The position numbers and the translations under genes are program-made. The notes under the pieces are model-generated. The model saw only the letters and a program-made list of their open reading frames with translations. It did no database searches and was not told the origin of the DNA. 64,000 nt of DNA from JAOPZW01 sp963788935 (GTDB lineage: Bacteria > Actinomycetota > Thermoleophilia > Solirubrobacterales > Solirubrobacteraceae): assembly GCA_963788935.1 (NCBI GenBank), contig CAWBIM010000006.1, forward strand, positions 558,001 to 622,000. Reading direction: 5' to 3'. This document shows, one piece after another, positions 50,491 to 60,360 of this stretch; the stretch's first letter is position 1; each line of letters starts with the position of its first letter.

Positions 50491-50619
50491 GCGCGGCCGT
50501 CGCGTTTCGTGGCGCTCCGCTCGAAGGCGTGAGCGCGGGCCTGGCGTGGACGGACGGCTCGGCGAGGTGGAGGTCGGTCGGACCGTGAGCGCCCGAGCAG
50601 TGCGCCCCTGTGCTGCTTT

Positions 50620-50641
50620 TTGCGCGCTCTTGCGGTATTGT
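50620..50641 (+). promoter_or_regulatory. Leaderless promoter of the DeoR gene with TTGCG direct repeats
   Basis: TATTGT (50636-50641) lies seven bases before the ATG at 50649. TTGCG occurs at 50620-50624 and 50630-50634 and as TTGTGCG from 50639, spaced about ten bases, a candidate operator for the DeoR protein itself. Confidence 0.45.
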
Positions 50642-50648
50642 GCGGCCT

Positions 50649-51419
50649 ATGGCCGTGATCCGGGAACTGCTGGGCGAGGAGCGCCGCGAGGTGATCCTCC
50701 GCCGCCTGAACACCGAGGGGAAGGTCCGGGCCTCCGAGCTGAGCGACGACCTGGGGGTCTCGCTCGACACGGTGCGCCGCGACCTCGCCGAGCTCGCCGC
50801 CGCCGGCGCCCTGCGGCGCGTCCACGGCGGTGCGCTGCCGCCCGCGTCGCCCGGGCCGATGGGCTTCAAGGCGCGCCTCCCCGACGACGTCGCCGCCAAG
50901 CGGGCGATCGCCGCCGCGGCCGTGGCGCTGATCAGGCCCGGCGACGTCGTCGCGTTGAGCGGCGGCACGACGATGCTCGAGGTCGCGCGCCAGCTGCCCG
51001 ACGACCTCGAGGCGACCGTCGTCACGATGGGGCCGGACGTCGCGGTCGCCGTCGCCGACCACCCCGGCCTCACCGTCGACGTCGTCGGCGGGCGCCTGCA
51101 CCCGCAGGCGCGGACGGTCATGGGCGCGGAGGCCGTCGAGGCGCTGCGGACGGTGCGGCCCGACCTCTGCCTGGTCAGCGTGTGCAGCGTGCACCCCGTC
51201 GTGGGCCTGACGCTCCGCCAGCGCGAGGAGGCGGCGGTCGTGCGGGCGATGGTCGAGGGCGCCGGGCGGGTCGCGAGCCTCGCGACCGCCACGAAGCTCG
51301 GCTCGGCCGGCCCGTACGTCGTGGCCGGCCCCGACCGCATCGACACGCTCGTCACCGACGCCGGCGACGACGAGGTGGCGGTCTACCGCGAGCTTGGTGT
51401 CGAGGTGGTGCGCGCATGA
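50649..51419 (+). CDS. DeoR-family transcriptional regulator
   Basis: A 256-residue sugar-responsive repressor. The helix-turn-helix VRASELSDDLGVSLDTVRRDL and LRRVHGGALPP are characteristic, and the DeoRC sensor domain has IRPGDVVALSGGTTMLEVA and VMGAEAVEALRTVRPDLCL. DeoR proteins bind phosphosugars. It heads a three-gene operon with an MFS transporter and a HAD phosphatase joined by ATGA overlaps, so it likely controls that set. Confidence 0.88.
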   Translation: MAVIRELLGEERREVILRRLNTEGKVRASELSDDLGVSLDTVRRDLAELAAAGALRRVHGGALPPASPGPMGFKARLPDDVAAKRAIAAAAVALIRPGDVVALSGGTTMLEVARQLPDDLEATVVTMGPDVAVAVADHPGLTVDVVGGRLHPQARTVMGAEAVEALRTVRPDLCLVSVCSVHPVVGLTLRQREEAAVVRAMVEGAGRVASLATATKLGSAGPYVVAGPDRIDTLVTDAGDDEVAVYRELGVEVVRA

Positions 51420-52613
51420 GCGAGGTCCGCCGCGCCCGCGCCGCCGTGACCGCGATCTTCCTGCTCAACGGGCTGCTGTTCGGCACATGGGCCGCCCGCA
51501 TCCCCGCGATCCGCGACCGGCTGGACCTCTCCGACGGCGAGCTCGGGCTCGCGCTCGCCTTCCTGCCGATCGGGGCCATCCTCGCGATGCCGCTGGCGGG
51601 CGGGTTCGCCGCGCGCGTCGGCAGCCGCCGCGCGACGCGGCTCGCGTTCGGCCTGGCGTGCACGGCGATCGGCGTCGTCGCGCTGGCGCCGTCGCTCCTC
51701 GTCTTCGCCTTCCTCGCCTTCGCCGTCGGGATCGGGATGGGCTCCTGCGACGTCGCGATGAACGTGCACGGCGTGACCGTCGAGCGCCGCTACGGGCGCC
51801 CGATCCTCTCGGGCTTCCACGCCGCGTTCTCGCTCGGCGGCCTCGCGGGCGCGGCGTTCGGCGCGCTCGCCGCCGGGGCCGGGCTCGACGTGCGCGTCCA
51901 CCTCGCGGCCGTCTCCGCCGCGTGCGGCGCCGTCGGCCTCGTGTGGTCGCGGCGCTTCCTGGCGGCGTCGGCCGACGCGTCGGCGGCCAAGGACCCCGTG
52001 TTCGTCCGCCCGCCCCGGCGCGTCTGGGCGCTCGGCGCGCTCGCCTTCGCCTGCCTCGTCATCGAGGGCGGGTCGGCCGACTGGAGCGGCGTCTACATCA
52101 AGGACGAGCTCGGCACCGGCCCCGGCTTCGCCGCGCTCGGCTTCACGGCGTTCTCGGTGACGATGACGCTCGGGCGGATCTTCGGCGACCGGCTCGTCCT
52201 GCGCCTCGGCGGCCGCCGCCTCGTGCGCATCGGCGGCGTCGTGGCGGCCGCCGGCTTCGGCCTCGCGCTCGTCGCGTCGTCGCCGGCCGCCGCGCTGATC
52301 GGCTTCGCCTGTCTCGGCGCGGGGATGTCATCGGTCGTGCCGATCGTCTTCCGCGCCGCCGGGCAGCGTGCCGGGGATCGCGTCGAGCGTCGCGCTGTCG
52401 GCCGTGACGAGCGTCGGCTACCTCGGCTTCGTGGCCGGGCCGCCCGCGATCGGCGGGATCGCGGAGCTGGTCGGGCTGCCGACGGCGCTCGGCGTCCTCG
52501 TCCTGCTCGCCGCGATCGTGGCGACGCTGGCCGGGACGACCATCCCGCAGGCCGAGGACGAGTCCGGGGCCGCGGGCGCGCGGGGCCCGGCGTCCGAGGC
52601 GGTGGCGGCATGA
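51416..52613 (+). pseudogene. MFS transporter (FucP/YbjJ-like), one frameshift
   Basis: From ATG 51416 twelve-helix MFS sequence (AIFLLNGLLFGTWAARIPAI, SCDVAMNVHGVTVERRYGRP, HAAFSLGGLAGAAFGA, EGGSADWSGVYIKDELG) resembles the YbjJ/FucP-type sugar transporters. At about 52367 one extra base shifts the frame; the next frame finishes PGIASSVALSAVTSVGYLGF, GPPAIGGIAELVGLP and stops at 52613. The stop overlaps the next ATG, the coupling expected of an intact gene. A sequencing insertion is the likely cause. Confidence 0.8.
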
Positions 52614-53239
52614 CCGTCGTCCTCTCCGACCTCGACGGCGTGCTCGTCGACTCCCAGGCCTCGATCATGCGCGCGTGGCACTGGTGGGGCGAGCGCAACG
52701 GCGTGGCCCGCGCGGCGCTCGACGCCGTCCAGCACGGCCGGCCGTCGGGCGAGATCATCGCCGCGCTCACGCCGCACCTCGACGCCGCGGCCGAGTCGGC
52801 GGCGCTCGACGGGCGCCAGGCCGAGGACGTCGGCGACGTCGTCGCCCACCCCGGCGCGGCCGACCTGCTGCGCGGGTTCGGGCCCGACCGCATCGCCGTC
52901 GTCACCTCCTGCACCGCGCCGCTGGCCCGGGCGCGCCTGGCGGCCGCGGGCCTGCCGGTCCCGGCCGTGCTCGTGACCGCCGACCGCCTGACCCGCGGCA
53001 AGCCCGACCCCGAGGGCTATCTGCTCGCCGCGCGCGAGCTCGGCGCCGACCCGGCCGACTGCGTCGTGATCGAGGACGCGCCGGCGGGCGTCGAGGCCGG
53101 CCGCGCGGCCGGGATGCACGTCGTCGGCCTGCTCACGACCCACGCGGCCGAGGATCTCGCCGCCGCGCACGAGCGCGTCGCCGACGTGGCGGCGTGGCTG
53201 GCTCAGGCCAGCCGGGAGGCGCGGTCGGGCAGCAGGTAG
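52610..53239 (+). CDS. HAD-superfamily sugar phosphatase
   Basis: A 209-residue HAD hydrolase of the beta-phosphoglucomutase/sugar-phosphatase branch. Motif I is SDLDGVLVDS (nucleophile and acid Asp), motif II VVTSCTAP, motif III RGKPDPEGY and motif IV VIEDAPAGVEAG. With a DeoR regulator and a sugar MFS transporter upstream it probably dephosphorylates a sugar phosphate (YfbT/GS1-like). Its 3' end overlaps the convergent TMEM175-like gene by 37 bases. Confidence 0.88.
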   Translation: MTVVLSDLDGVLVDSQASIMRAWHWWGERNGVARAALDAVQHGRPSGEIIAALTPHLDAAAESAALDGRQAEDVGDVVAHPGAADLLRGFGPDRIAVVTSCTAPLARARLAAAGLPVPAVLVTADRLTRGKPDPEGYLLAARELGADPADCVVIEDAPAGVEAGRAAGMHVVGLLTTHAAEDLAAAHERVADVAAWLAQASREARSGSR

Positions 53240-53784
53240 TAGAGCGCGATCGCGAAGTTCAGCGCGAGGCTCCCGATCGGCGCGACGAACGCGAGCAGGA
53301 GCGCGACGACGTAGAACGTCCACCCGAGCGCGTTGCGCCGGGTGAGGTGCCGGCGCTGGGCGACGGTGAGCTCGGCGAGGTGCCCGCGCCGCAGCGCCTG
53401 GACCCAGACGGCGGAGAACGACAGCGCCATGCCGAGGAAGACGCCGGAGAAGACCACGGTCGCCGCCTCGGCGCCGTCGTCGGTGAGGTGCTCGGCGACG
53501 AGGCCCGTGGGCCACGGGATCAGCGAGACCCACATGAGCAGCAGCAGGTTGAGGAACAGCAGCCCGCGGTCGGCGTTCGATATCCGGTCGATGAGCGCGT
53601 GGTGGTTGACCCAGATGATCCCGATCGTCAGGAAGCTCACGATGAACGCGGCGTAGGCCTCCCACTGGGCGCCGAGCTCGTGCCAGAGGTCGTCGCCCTC
53701 GGGGCGCGGCAGCTCGAGCGCGAGCAGCGTGATCGCGATGGCGAAGACGCCGTCGCTGAAGGCCTCGAGGCGGCCGGTCCTCAT
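53203..53784 (-). CDS. TMEM175-family (DUF1211) potassium channel protein
   Basis: A 193-residue membrane protein with about six helices. The family signature RLEAFSDGVFAIAITLLALE is at residues 5-24, and the second conserved part is IGIIWVNHHALID. Bacterial TMEM175 proteins form tetrameric potassium channels with one such six-helix repeat. ATG start, no operon partner on this strand. Confidence 0.88.
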   Translation of the reverse strand: MRTGRLEAFSDGVFAIAITLLALELPRPEGDDLWHELGAQWEAYAAFIVSFLTIGIIWVNHHALIDRISNADRGLLFLNLLLLMWVSLIPWPTGLVAEHLTDDGAEAATVVFSGVFLGMALSFSAVWVQALRRGHLAELTVAQRRHLTRRNALGWTFYVVALLLAFVAPIGSLALNFAIALYYLLPDRASRLA

Positions 53785-53865
53785 GGGCGACGCGCGCGGT
53801 CGGCGGGGGGCACGGCGCCGATGGTCCTCGACGGGACGGACGGCACGGGCCGCCGGGCGGCCCGC

Positions 53866-54309
53866 TCAGCAGCGCGGCCGCGCCCCGCTTCCCCCGCCCG
53901 GCCGCGTGGCGCGGACGGCGACGAGCGTCGTGACCGCGGTCGGCGGCGGGCCGTCGAGGACGATCGAGGCGGCGACGACCCGGCCGGGCCGGTCGCTGCG
54001 GGACACGACCGTCGCGGTGTAGCACGCACCGGGGCCGGCGCGGCGGCGGGCGAGCGGCTGCAGCGACCCGATCCGCCCGTCGACGACGGCGGTCGCCCGC
54101 AGCTCGCCGTCGAAGCGGCGCTCGACGGGCCGGTCGAGACGGACGGTGAGCGTCAGGCGCCCCGGGCCTGCGACGGCGACGGACGCCGGGCCGCGCAGGA
54201 CGGGCGGCCCCGGCGGCGCGGGCGCGGGCTTCGCGTTGGCGTGGGGCGCGACCGCGGCGAGCGTGGCGAGCGCCGCGAGCAGCAGGAGCGGGAGGACGAG
54301 GCGGCGCAT
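53866..54309 (-). CDS. Secreted protein of unknown function
   Basis: A 147-residue protein with a signal peptide (MRRLVLPLLLLAALATLAAV, cleavage near ANA-KP). The mature part (VAVAGPGRLTLTVRLDRPVE, VVSRSDRPGRVVAASIVLDG) looks like a single beta-sandwich. The C-terminus is Gly/Arg-rich with two Cys overall. No known domain is recognised. Confidence 0.55.
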   Translation of the reverse strand: MRRLVLPLLLLAALATLAAVAPHANAKPAPAPPGPPVLRGPASVAVAGPGRLTLTVRLDRPVERRFDGELRATAVVDGRIGSLQPLARRRAGPGACYTATVVSRSDRPGRVVAASIVLDGPPPTAVTTLVAVRATRPGGGSGARPRC

Positions 54310-54351
54310 GCCCCGCCAACGAGACGGCGGCGGCAAAGGCGACGCGGCGCG

Positions 54352-54753
54352 CTACGAGGACGACGCGCCGGCGTGGATCTCCTTCTCCACGTCGCTCGCG
54401 TTGCGCGCCGTGAGGCGCACGATCCGCCCGTCGCGGATCTCGCACGAGACGCCGACCCGCGCGTGGTAGGCGTCCTCGCCGCGGTACCCGACGACCGTCA
54501 GCAATCCCACCGTCCCGGTCGGGGTCGGGCGGGCGTCCTCGACGAGCGCCTCGAAGCGGTCCCAGGGGTCCGTCATCTCGTGGTACCAGTCGACGATCCC
54601 GTCCGTCCCGCGGAACTCCGAGCGCGTGAACAGCGCCCGCTGCAGGGGGCGGGCGACGACCGCGGGATCGACGAGGTCGAGCACGGTGGGGAGATCGCCG
54701 CTGGTCCATGCCTCGTGGAAGCGGCGGAATACGGCGACACGATCCTCGGTCAC
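54352..54753 (-). CDS. SnoaL-like (NTF2-fold) protein
   Basis: A 133-residue SnoaL/NTF2-like cone fold: VFRRFHEAWTSGDLPTVLDLV opens helix 1-2 and FRGTDGIVDWYHEMTDPWD with VGVSCEIRDGRIVRL closes the sheet. Such proteins are cyclases, isomerases or of unknown role. GTG 54753 was chosen because a TATCAG element lies just upstream and homology begins near EDRVAVFRR; an earlier in-frame start at 54798 is possible. Confidence 0.75.
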   Translation of the reverse strand: MTEDRVAVFRRFHEAWTSGDLPTVLDLVDPAVVARPLQRALFTRSEFRGTDGIVDWYHEMTDPWDRFEALVEDARPTPTGTVGLLTVVGYRGEDAYHARVGVSCEIRDGRIVRLTARNASDVEKEIHAGASSS

Positions 54754-54844
54754 GGTCCCACTGATACCAGGCACGGCGCGCGGCACGAGCCGGACCACCG
54801 TCCGGGCGGCGCAACCCGCCGCCCGTCCCCGGCGGTCGCCGGGG

Positions 54845-55813
54845 TCATGCCGCCGGGTCGGGCTCGGCGAGGACCTCGAGCAGCAGGTCGGGCGTGATGT
54901 TGCGCCCCGAGGCGATCGCGACGAGCCGCGCGCCGGGGCGCTCGTCGCGGACGCGGCCGGCGAGGATCGCCGCCGCGGCGGCGGCCCCCGAGCCCTCGGT
55001 GACGATGCCCGCCCCGAAGGCGAGCGCGCGCATCGCGGCCCGGACCTCGCGTTCCTCGACCGCGACCCATTCGTCCACGTGGCGCGCGGCGAGCTCGACC
55101 GTCACGCTCCCCGGCTCGACGTTGCCCTTCATGCCGTCGGTGAGCGTCTCGCCGATCGGGACGTCGACGACGCGCCCCGCGCGGACGGCCGCGCTGAGCG
55201 CGACCGACGCGGCCGCCTCGACCCCGACGACCCGCACGTCGTCGCGCTCGGCCGCCCACAGGCCCACTCCGCTCACGAGCCCGCCGCCGCCCACCGGCAC
55301 GACGACCGTGAGCGGGCCCGTGAGCTGCGCTCCGATCTCGACGCCGACCGTCCGCTGGCCGGCGATCACGTGGGGGTCGTTGTAGGGCGAGACGAAGACG
55401 CCGCGATCGGCGAGGGCGAGGCCGTGGCGCTCGGCGGCGTCGTAGTCGGCGCCTGCGAGGACCAGCTCGATCGGGAAGCCGCGCAGCCGCTGCACCTTCG
55501 CGGGCGACGCCGTCTCGGGCACGACCACCGTCGCCGAGCGCCCGAGCAGCGCCGCCGCCTGGGCCACGCCGAGCCCGTGGTTGCCGGCCGAGGCGGTCAC
55601 GACGTGGTCGCCGGGCCGCGCGCGGGCGATCGCCGCGAGCGCGCCGCGGACCTTGAAGGACCCGGTGGGCTGGAGGGTCTCGACCTTCACCCACACGTCC
55701 GGCCCGAGCACCGGGGCGGGGACGAGCGGCGTCGGCCGCAGCCGCCCGCGGACGACCGCCTCGGCGGCGCGGAGGTCGGCCGGGGTCGGGAGCGCCGTCG
55801 CGCGCTCAGGCAC
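54845..55813 (-). CDS. PLP-dependent threonine/serine dehydratase-like enzyme
   Basis: A 322-residue fold-type II PLP enzyme (IlvA/serine racemase type). The PLP lysine is in TGSFKVRGALAAI, the substrate loop ASAGNHGLGVAQAA and the phosphate loop VPVGGGGLVSGVG are intact, and ASGRNITPD lies near the C-terminus. It lacks the C-terminal ACT domain of biosynthetic IlvA, so a catabolic dehydratase is likely. GTG start overlaps the LysR stop by eight bases, placing it in one operon. Confidence 0.88.
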   Translation of the reverse strand: MPERATALPTPADLRAAEAVVRGRLRPTPLVPAPVLGPDVWVKVETLQPTGSFKVRGALAAIARARPGDHVVTASAGNHGLGVAQAAALLGRSATVVVPETASPAKVQRLRGFPIELVLAGADYDAAERHGLALADRGVFVSPYNDPHVIAGQRTVGVEIGAQLTGPLTVVVPVGGGGLVSGVGLWAAERDDVRVVGVEAAASVALSAAVRAGRVVDVPIGETLTDGMKGNVEPGSVTVELAARHVDEWVAVEEREVRAAMRALAFGAGIVTEGSGAAAAAAILAGRVRDERPGARLVAIASGRNITPDLLLEVLAEPDPAA

Positions 55814-56720
55814 CGAGGTGGTCCCGGATCGTGTCGATGAGCGTCAGCGCCGCGGCCGACGGCTCGCGGCGGAGGGGCGACAGCAGGACGATGCGGCGGT
55901 CGATGAGGGACTCGGCCGGCTGGATCCACGTCAGCGCCGGGTCGATCGCGTGCTCGGCGGCCACCCGGCCGACGCACGCGTCCCCGAGGCCGGCGGCGAC
56001 GAGGCGCTGGAGGGCGAGGTTGTCCTCGGTCCGGAACACGACGCGCGGGGCGATCCCGCGCCGGCGCCACGCCGCCTCGAGCTCGAGCTGCATCGGCCAG
56101 CGCCGCGTCCACGCGACGACCTCCGCGCCGTCGAGCACGTCGAACGTCGGCTGCTTGAGGGTCACCAGCGGGCTGTCGTGGCGCGTGAGGATGACGAGCG
56201 GATCATCCATGAGCGGGATCGCCTCGATCGCGTCGTCGGAGGTCGCGTCGCGGGCGAAGGCGAGGTCGAGCCGGCCGCGGCCGAGGTGCTCGCGCAGCCG
56301 GTCGAGCCGGTCGTTCTCCTCGAGGACGACCTCGACCCGCGGCCACTCGCGGCGGAACGCGCGCAGCGCGGTCGGCAGCAGCTCGGCCGCGGCGGTCTGG
56401 AAGACGCCGACGCGCAGGGTCGCGCGGCCGTCGCCGCCGCCCGCGCCGACGTCCGCCTCGAGCGCCTCGACGGCGGCGATCGCGCGCCGCGCGTGGGTGT
56501 AGGCGGCCTGCCCGGCCGTCGTCAGGCTCACCGCGCCGCGCCCGCCGGGGCGGGCGAAGAGCGAGGCCCCGAGGCCGCGCTCGAGCGCCGCGATCCGGTG
56601 GGAGATCGCGGACTGCGAGTAGCCCAGGCGGTTGGCCGCGGCGCGGAACGAGCCGCCGTCGGCGATGGCGACGAGCGCGCGCAGCGCGCGGAGGTCGATC
56701 CCGCTATCGATCTCGGTCAT
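55806..56720 (-). CDS. LysR-family transcriptional regulator
   Basis: A 304-residue regulator with the N-terminal helix-turn-helix GGSFRAAANRLGYSQSAISHRI and dimer helix ALERGLGASLFAR, then a periplasmic-binding-like effector domain (LRVGVFQTAAAELLPTALRA). It is followed by the dehydratase gene in an overlapping pair and is divergent from an MFS gene 58 bases away, which it may control. Confidence 0.9.
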   Translation of the reverse strand: MTEIDSGIDLRALRALVAIADGGSFRAAANRLGYSQSAISHRIAALERGLGASLFARPGGRGAVSLTTAGQAAYTHARRAIAAVEALEADVGAGGGDGRATLRVGVFQTAAAELLPTALRAFRREWPRVEVVLEENDRLDRLREHLGRGRLDLAFARDATSDDAIEAIPLMDDPLVILTRHDSPLVTLKQPTFDVLDGAEVVAWTRRWPMQLELEAAWRRRGIAPRVVFRTEDNLALQRLVAAGLGDACVGRVAAEHAIDPALTWIQPAESLIDRRIVLLSPLRREPSAAALTLIDTIRDHLGA

Positions 56721-56778
56721 CGATCGCTACGCATCCGAAAGTTCATCTTGCCATCTACGCATCGCGACGTATCGTCGC

Positions 56779-58233
56779 ATGGCGATGCCCTCGACGCCAC
56801 CCGACGACTCCGCGCCGACCCTCGCCCCGGGCCGCCTCGCCGCCCTCCTCTACGCCCTCGTCTTCGTCGCCGCGGTCGCGCAGACGGAGCTCGTGCCCCT
56901 GCTTCCGCAGCTCGCGGCGGCGGACGGGCTCTCGACCGCGACGACGGCCGCGCTGATCGCCGCGCCCGGCGCCGCGACGTTCGCCGTCGCGCTGCCCGCC
57001 GGCGTGTTCGCCGACCGCTTCGGCGCGCGGCGGATGACGCTCGCGGCGGGCGTGCTGCTCGCCGTCGGGACGTTCGCCCAGGCGCTGCCGGGCTTTGCCC
57101 CGTTGCTCGCCGGGCGGCTCGGGTTCGGCCTCGCCTACGGGATCATCTGGACGACGGCCGTCGCGTGGATCGCGCAGACCGAGCGCGACCCCGACGGCGC
57201 CGCCCGGCGGCAGGCCGCCATCGTGACGAGTGCCGCCGTGGGCGTGGCCGCCGGCCCCGCCGTCGGGGCACTCGTCGCCGCGCGCGCCGGGCTCGGCGCA
57301 CCGTTCGCCGTCGTCGGGATCGCGGCGGCGATCCTGACCTTCGTCCTCGCGGCGACGCCCGCCGAGCCCGGCCGCCACCTCGCGGCCGCCGACCCCGACG
57401 CGCCCGCCGCGTCGCTTCAGTCCCTGACCCGCGCGGGCCGCGGCCTCGGCGCGGGCGCGCTCGCGCTGGCGCTGGGCGGCGCGACGAACGCCGTGCTCCA
57501 GCTGCTCGTCCCGCTGCAGCTGCACGGCGACGGCGCGTCGACCGAGGCGATCGGCCTCGCGTTCTCCTGCGCGGCCGGGCTGTACATCGCCGTGAGCGCG
57601 GTCGTCGTGCGGCTGGGCCGCCGCGCGGTGACGTCGCGGACGAACGCGATCGCGGCGCTCGTGCTCGCGCTCGCGCTGCTGCCCGCGGGGTCGAGCGGGA
57701 CCGCGATCGCGGTGCTCGTCACGCTCATGCTCACGGTCGCGCCGCGCGCGACGGTGACGACCATCGCCTACCCGCTCGCGACGAGCGACGCCGAACGCGC
57801 CGGGATCGGCCACGGCGCGGCGGTCGGCCTGCTCAACGGCGCGTGGGCCGGCGCCATGGTGGCGGCGCCGTTCGCCGCCGGGGCGCTCCTGCACTGGGGC
57901 GGGATGCGCGCCGCGTGGCTCGCGACGGTCGGGCTCGGCGTCGCCGGCGCGGCGTGGCTGCTCGCGCGCGAGGTCCGCGGGGGCGCGATCGGCCGAGCCG
58001 CAGCCGGCCTGAGGGCCCCTCGCACCTCGGCGCGGTGCGACGGCGTCGGGATAGGCTCGCGCCGACCGTGCCGACGCAGCCGCCAGAGGTCGCCGACGCG
58101 CCGGAGGACGCCGCGCGCGCCGATGCGCCGATCCTGCTGCGCACGAAGCTCCACCCGCCGCGTGTCCCGCCGGAGACGGTCTCGCGCACGCGCCTGTTCA
58201 CCCGCCTCGGCGAGGGCGCCGGGCGCCGGCTGA
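56779..58233 (+). CDS. MFS transporter, true 3' end uncertain
   Basis: Residues 1-400 form a twelve-helix major facilitator (LLYALVFVAAVAQTELVPLL, ADRFGARRMTLAAGVLL as motif A, GFGLAYGIIWTTAVAWIAQ). Helix 12 ends near WLLAREVRG. The frame then runs on for about 75 Arg-rich residues and overlaps the LuxR gene by 166 bases, which is not believable as protein. The stop may be lost through an indel near the G5 run at 57978-57982; a TGA in a neighbouring frame lies near 58009. Substrate unknown; divergent LysR may regulate it. Confidence 0.8.
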   Translation: MAMPSTPPDDSAPTLAPGRLAALLYALVFVAAVAQTELVPLLPQLAAADGLSTATTAALIAAPGAATFAVALPAGVFADRFGARRMTLAAGVLLAVGTFAQALPGFAPLLAGRLGFGLAYGIIWTTAVAWIAQTERDPDGAARRQAAIVTSAAVGVAAGPAVGALVAARAGLGAPFAVVGIAAAILTFVLAATPAEPGRHLAAADPDAPAASLQSLTRAGRGLGAGALALALGGATNAVLQLLVPLQLHGDGASTEAIGLAFSCAAGLYIAVSAVVVRLGRRAVTSRTNAIAALVLALALLPAGSSGTAIAVLVTLMLTVAPRATVTTIAYPLATSDAERAGIGHGAAVGLLNGAWAGAMVAAPFAAGALLHWGGMRAAWLATVGLGVAGAAWLLAREVRGGAIGRAAAGLRAPRTSARCDGVGIGSRRPCRRSRQRSPTRRRTPRAPMRRSCCARSSTRRVSRRRRSRARACSPASARAPGAG

Positions 58234-60349
58234 CGCTCGTCGCCTGCCCGCCCGGCTACGGCAAGTCGACGCTGCTCGCCGCCTGGCGCGAGGATGAGCG
58301 CGGGCGGCCGTTCGCGTGGGTCACGCTCGACGAGGGCGACGACGACGCGGTGGTGCTGTGGGCGCACGTGATCGCCGCCCTCGGCGGCGCGTGCCCGGCG
58401 CTCGCGCGAGGGCCGCTCGCCGCCATGGCCGCGACGGCGCCGGTGCTCGAGGTCGTGCTGCCGCGGCTCGTCAACGACCTCGTCGACCAGGGCGACATCG
58501 TGCTCGTCCTCGACGACTTCCACCGCCTGTCGGGGCCGACGGCACGGGAGAGCGTGGCGTGGTTCGTCGAGCACCTGCCCGAGAACGTCCAGCTCGTGAT
58601 CTCGACCCGCACCGACCCGGCGCTGCCGCTCGGGACGCTGCGGGCGCGCGGGCACCTCCAGGAGCTGCGCGCCGGCGATCTCCGGTTCACCGCGCCGGAG
58701 GCCGCCGAGTTCCTCAACGACCGGCTCGGCCTCGACCTGCCGGACGAGGACGTCGAGGTGCTCGTCGCGCGCACCGACGGCTGGCCGGCGGGGCTGTACC
58801 TCGCGGCCCTGTCGCTCGCCGGGGCCGACGACCGCTCGGCGCTCGTGCGCGCGTTCGACGGCACGAGCGCGCACATCGTCGACTTCCTGGCCGCGGAGGT
58901 CCTCGCGGCCCACCCGCCCGAGCTGCAGGCGTTCATGCTCCGCACCTCGGTGCTCGAGCGCCTGTGCGCGCCGCTGTGCGACGCCGTGCTCGGGGGCGAC
59001 GGCTCGCGGTCCGCGCTCGACACCCTCGCGCGCACGAACCTCTTCCTCGTCGCGCTCGACGAGCGCCGCCGCTGGTACCGCTTCCACCACCTGTTCGCCC
59101 AGATCCTGCGGGTCGAGCTCGAGCGGCGCGAGCCCGAGGTCGTCCCGGAGCTCCACCGGCGCGCGTTCGCCTGGCACCGGGCCGCGGGCACGGCCGACGA
59201 GGCGATCCATCAGCGGTCGCGGCCCATGCGTTCGTCGAGGCCGGCGACCTCATCGCCGGGACGTGGGTCCACTACGCCAACGCCGGCCGGGCGGCATCGG
59301 TCGCGGACTGGCTCGCCCGCTTTCCGCGGCCCGTCCTCGACTCAGACCCGCGCCTCCTGGTCGTCTCCGCGTGGATCGCCGCACTTCGCGGCCGAGAGGC
59401 CGAGATGGACGCGGCCGCCGCGCGCGCCCGGGCACTCGGCGGCCTCGAGGACGGGCCGCTCCCGGACGGATTCGTGTCGCTCGCCTCGAGCCTCTCCGTG
59501 CTGCGCGCGACGTTCGGCTGGGGCGACGTCGGGGCGATCGTCGAGCCCGGCGAGCGCTCGGCGACGCTCGAGGGCCCGGAGTCGCCGTGGCGGCCGGTCG
59601 TCACGTGGGCGCTCGGGTGGGCGCACTACGTGCGCGGCGACCTCGCGGCGGCCGAATCGTGGCTGCGGGAGACCGTCGCTCATCGCCCCGGCGTCCGACC
59701 AGTGGATCGTCGGCGTCGCGGCCGTCGCGGACCTCTCGCTCATCGCCGGGATGCGCGGCGACCGCGACGAGCAGCGCCGCCTCGCCCGCGAGGCCGCCGC
59801 GCTGGCCCGCGACCGCGGGCTGCTCGACGCCGTCGAGGACGGCGAGGTCCACACCGCGCTCGGCGTCTCCCTCGCCGCCGACGGCCGCCTGGCCGAGGCG
59901 CTCCCGGAGCTCGAGCGCGGCGTGTTCCTGCGCCGTCTCTGGCGCCAGCCGCTCGACCTCGTGGACGGGCTGCTCGCCCTCGCGCCGGCCGTCGCGGCGC
60001 TCGGCGACGGCGAGCGCGCCGCGGCGCTCCTGGAGGAGGCGGCCGGGGTCGTCGCCGCGTGTCGCGACCCGGGCGCGCTGCCCGCGCGGCTGGCCGAGGC
60101 CGAGCGCGCCGCGGGCGTCCGGCCGGGGCGCGGCCCCGCGGCCGCAGCGCGGAGACGGACGAGCTGAGCGAGCGCGAGCGCACGGTCCTGCGGCTGCTCA
60201 CGAGCGCCCTGTCCGAGCGCGAGATCGGCCGCGAGCTGTACCTGTCGTTCAACACGGTCCACACGCACGTGAAGGCGGTCTACCGCAAGCTGGGCGTCTC
60301 CTCGCGGGCGGACGCGGTCGCCCGCGCCCGCGAACGCGGGCTGCTCTGA
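58068..60349 (+). pseudogene. LuxR-family (LAL/MalT-like) ATPase regulator, three frameshifts
   Basis: From GTG 58068: Walker A PPGYGKST at residues 61-68, Walker B VLVLDDFHRL, STAND features (ISTRTDPALPL, LVARTDGWPAGLYLAALSL), then helical repeats. The frame changes near 59213 (one base missing), near 59683 (one extra) and near 60150, where the terminal LuxR helix-turn-helix LSEREIGRELYLSFNTVHTH ends at 60349. All domains are present, so the gene is complete apart from indels. TAGGCT at 58052-58057 is a candidate -10. LAL regulators activate catabolic or secondary-metabolite genes. Confidence 0.82.
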
Positions 60350-60360
60350 CGCGCGCCGGA

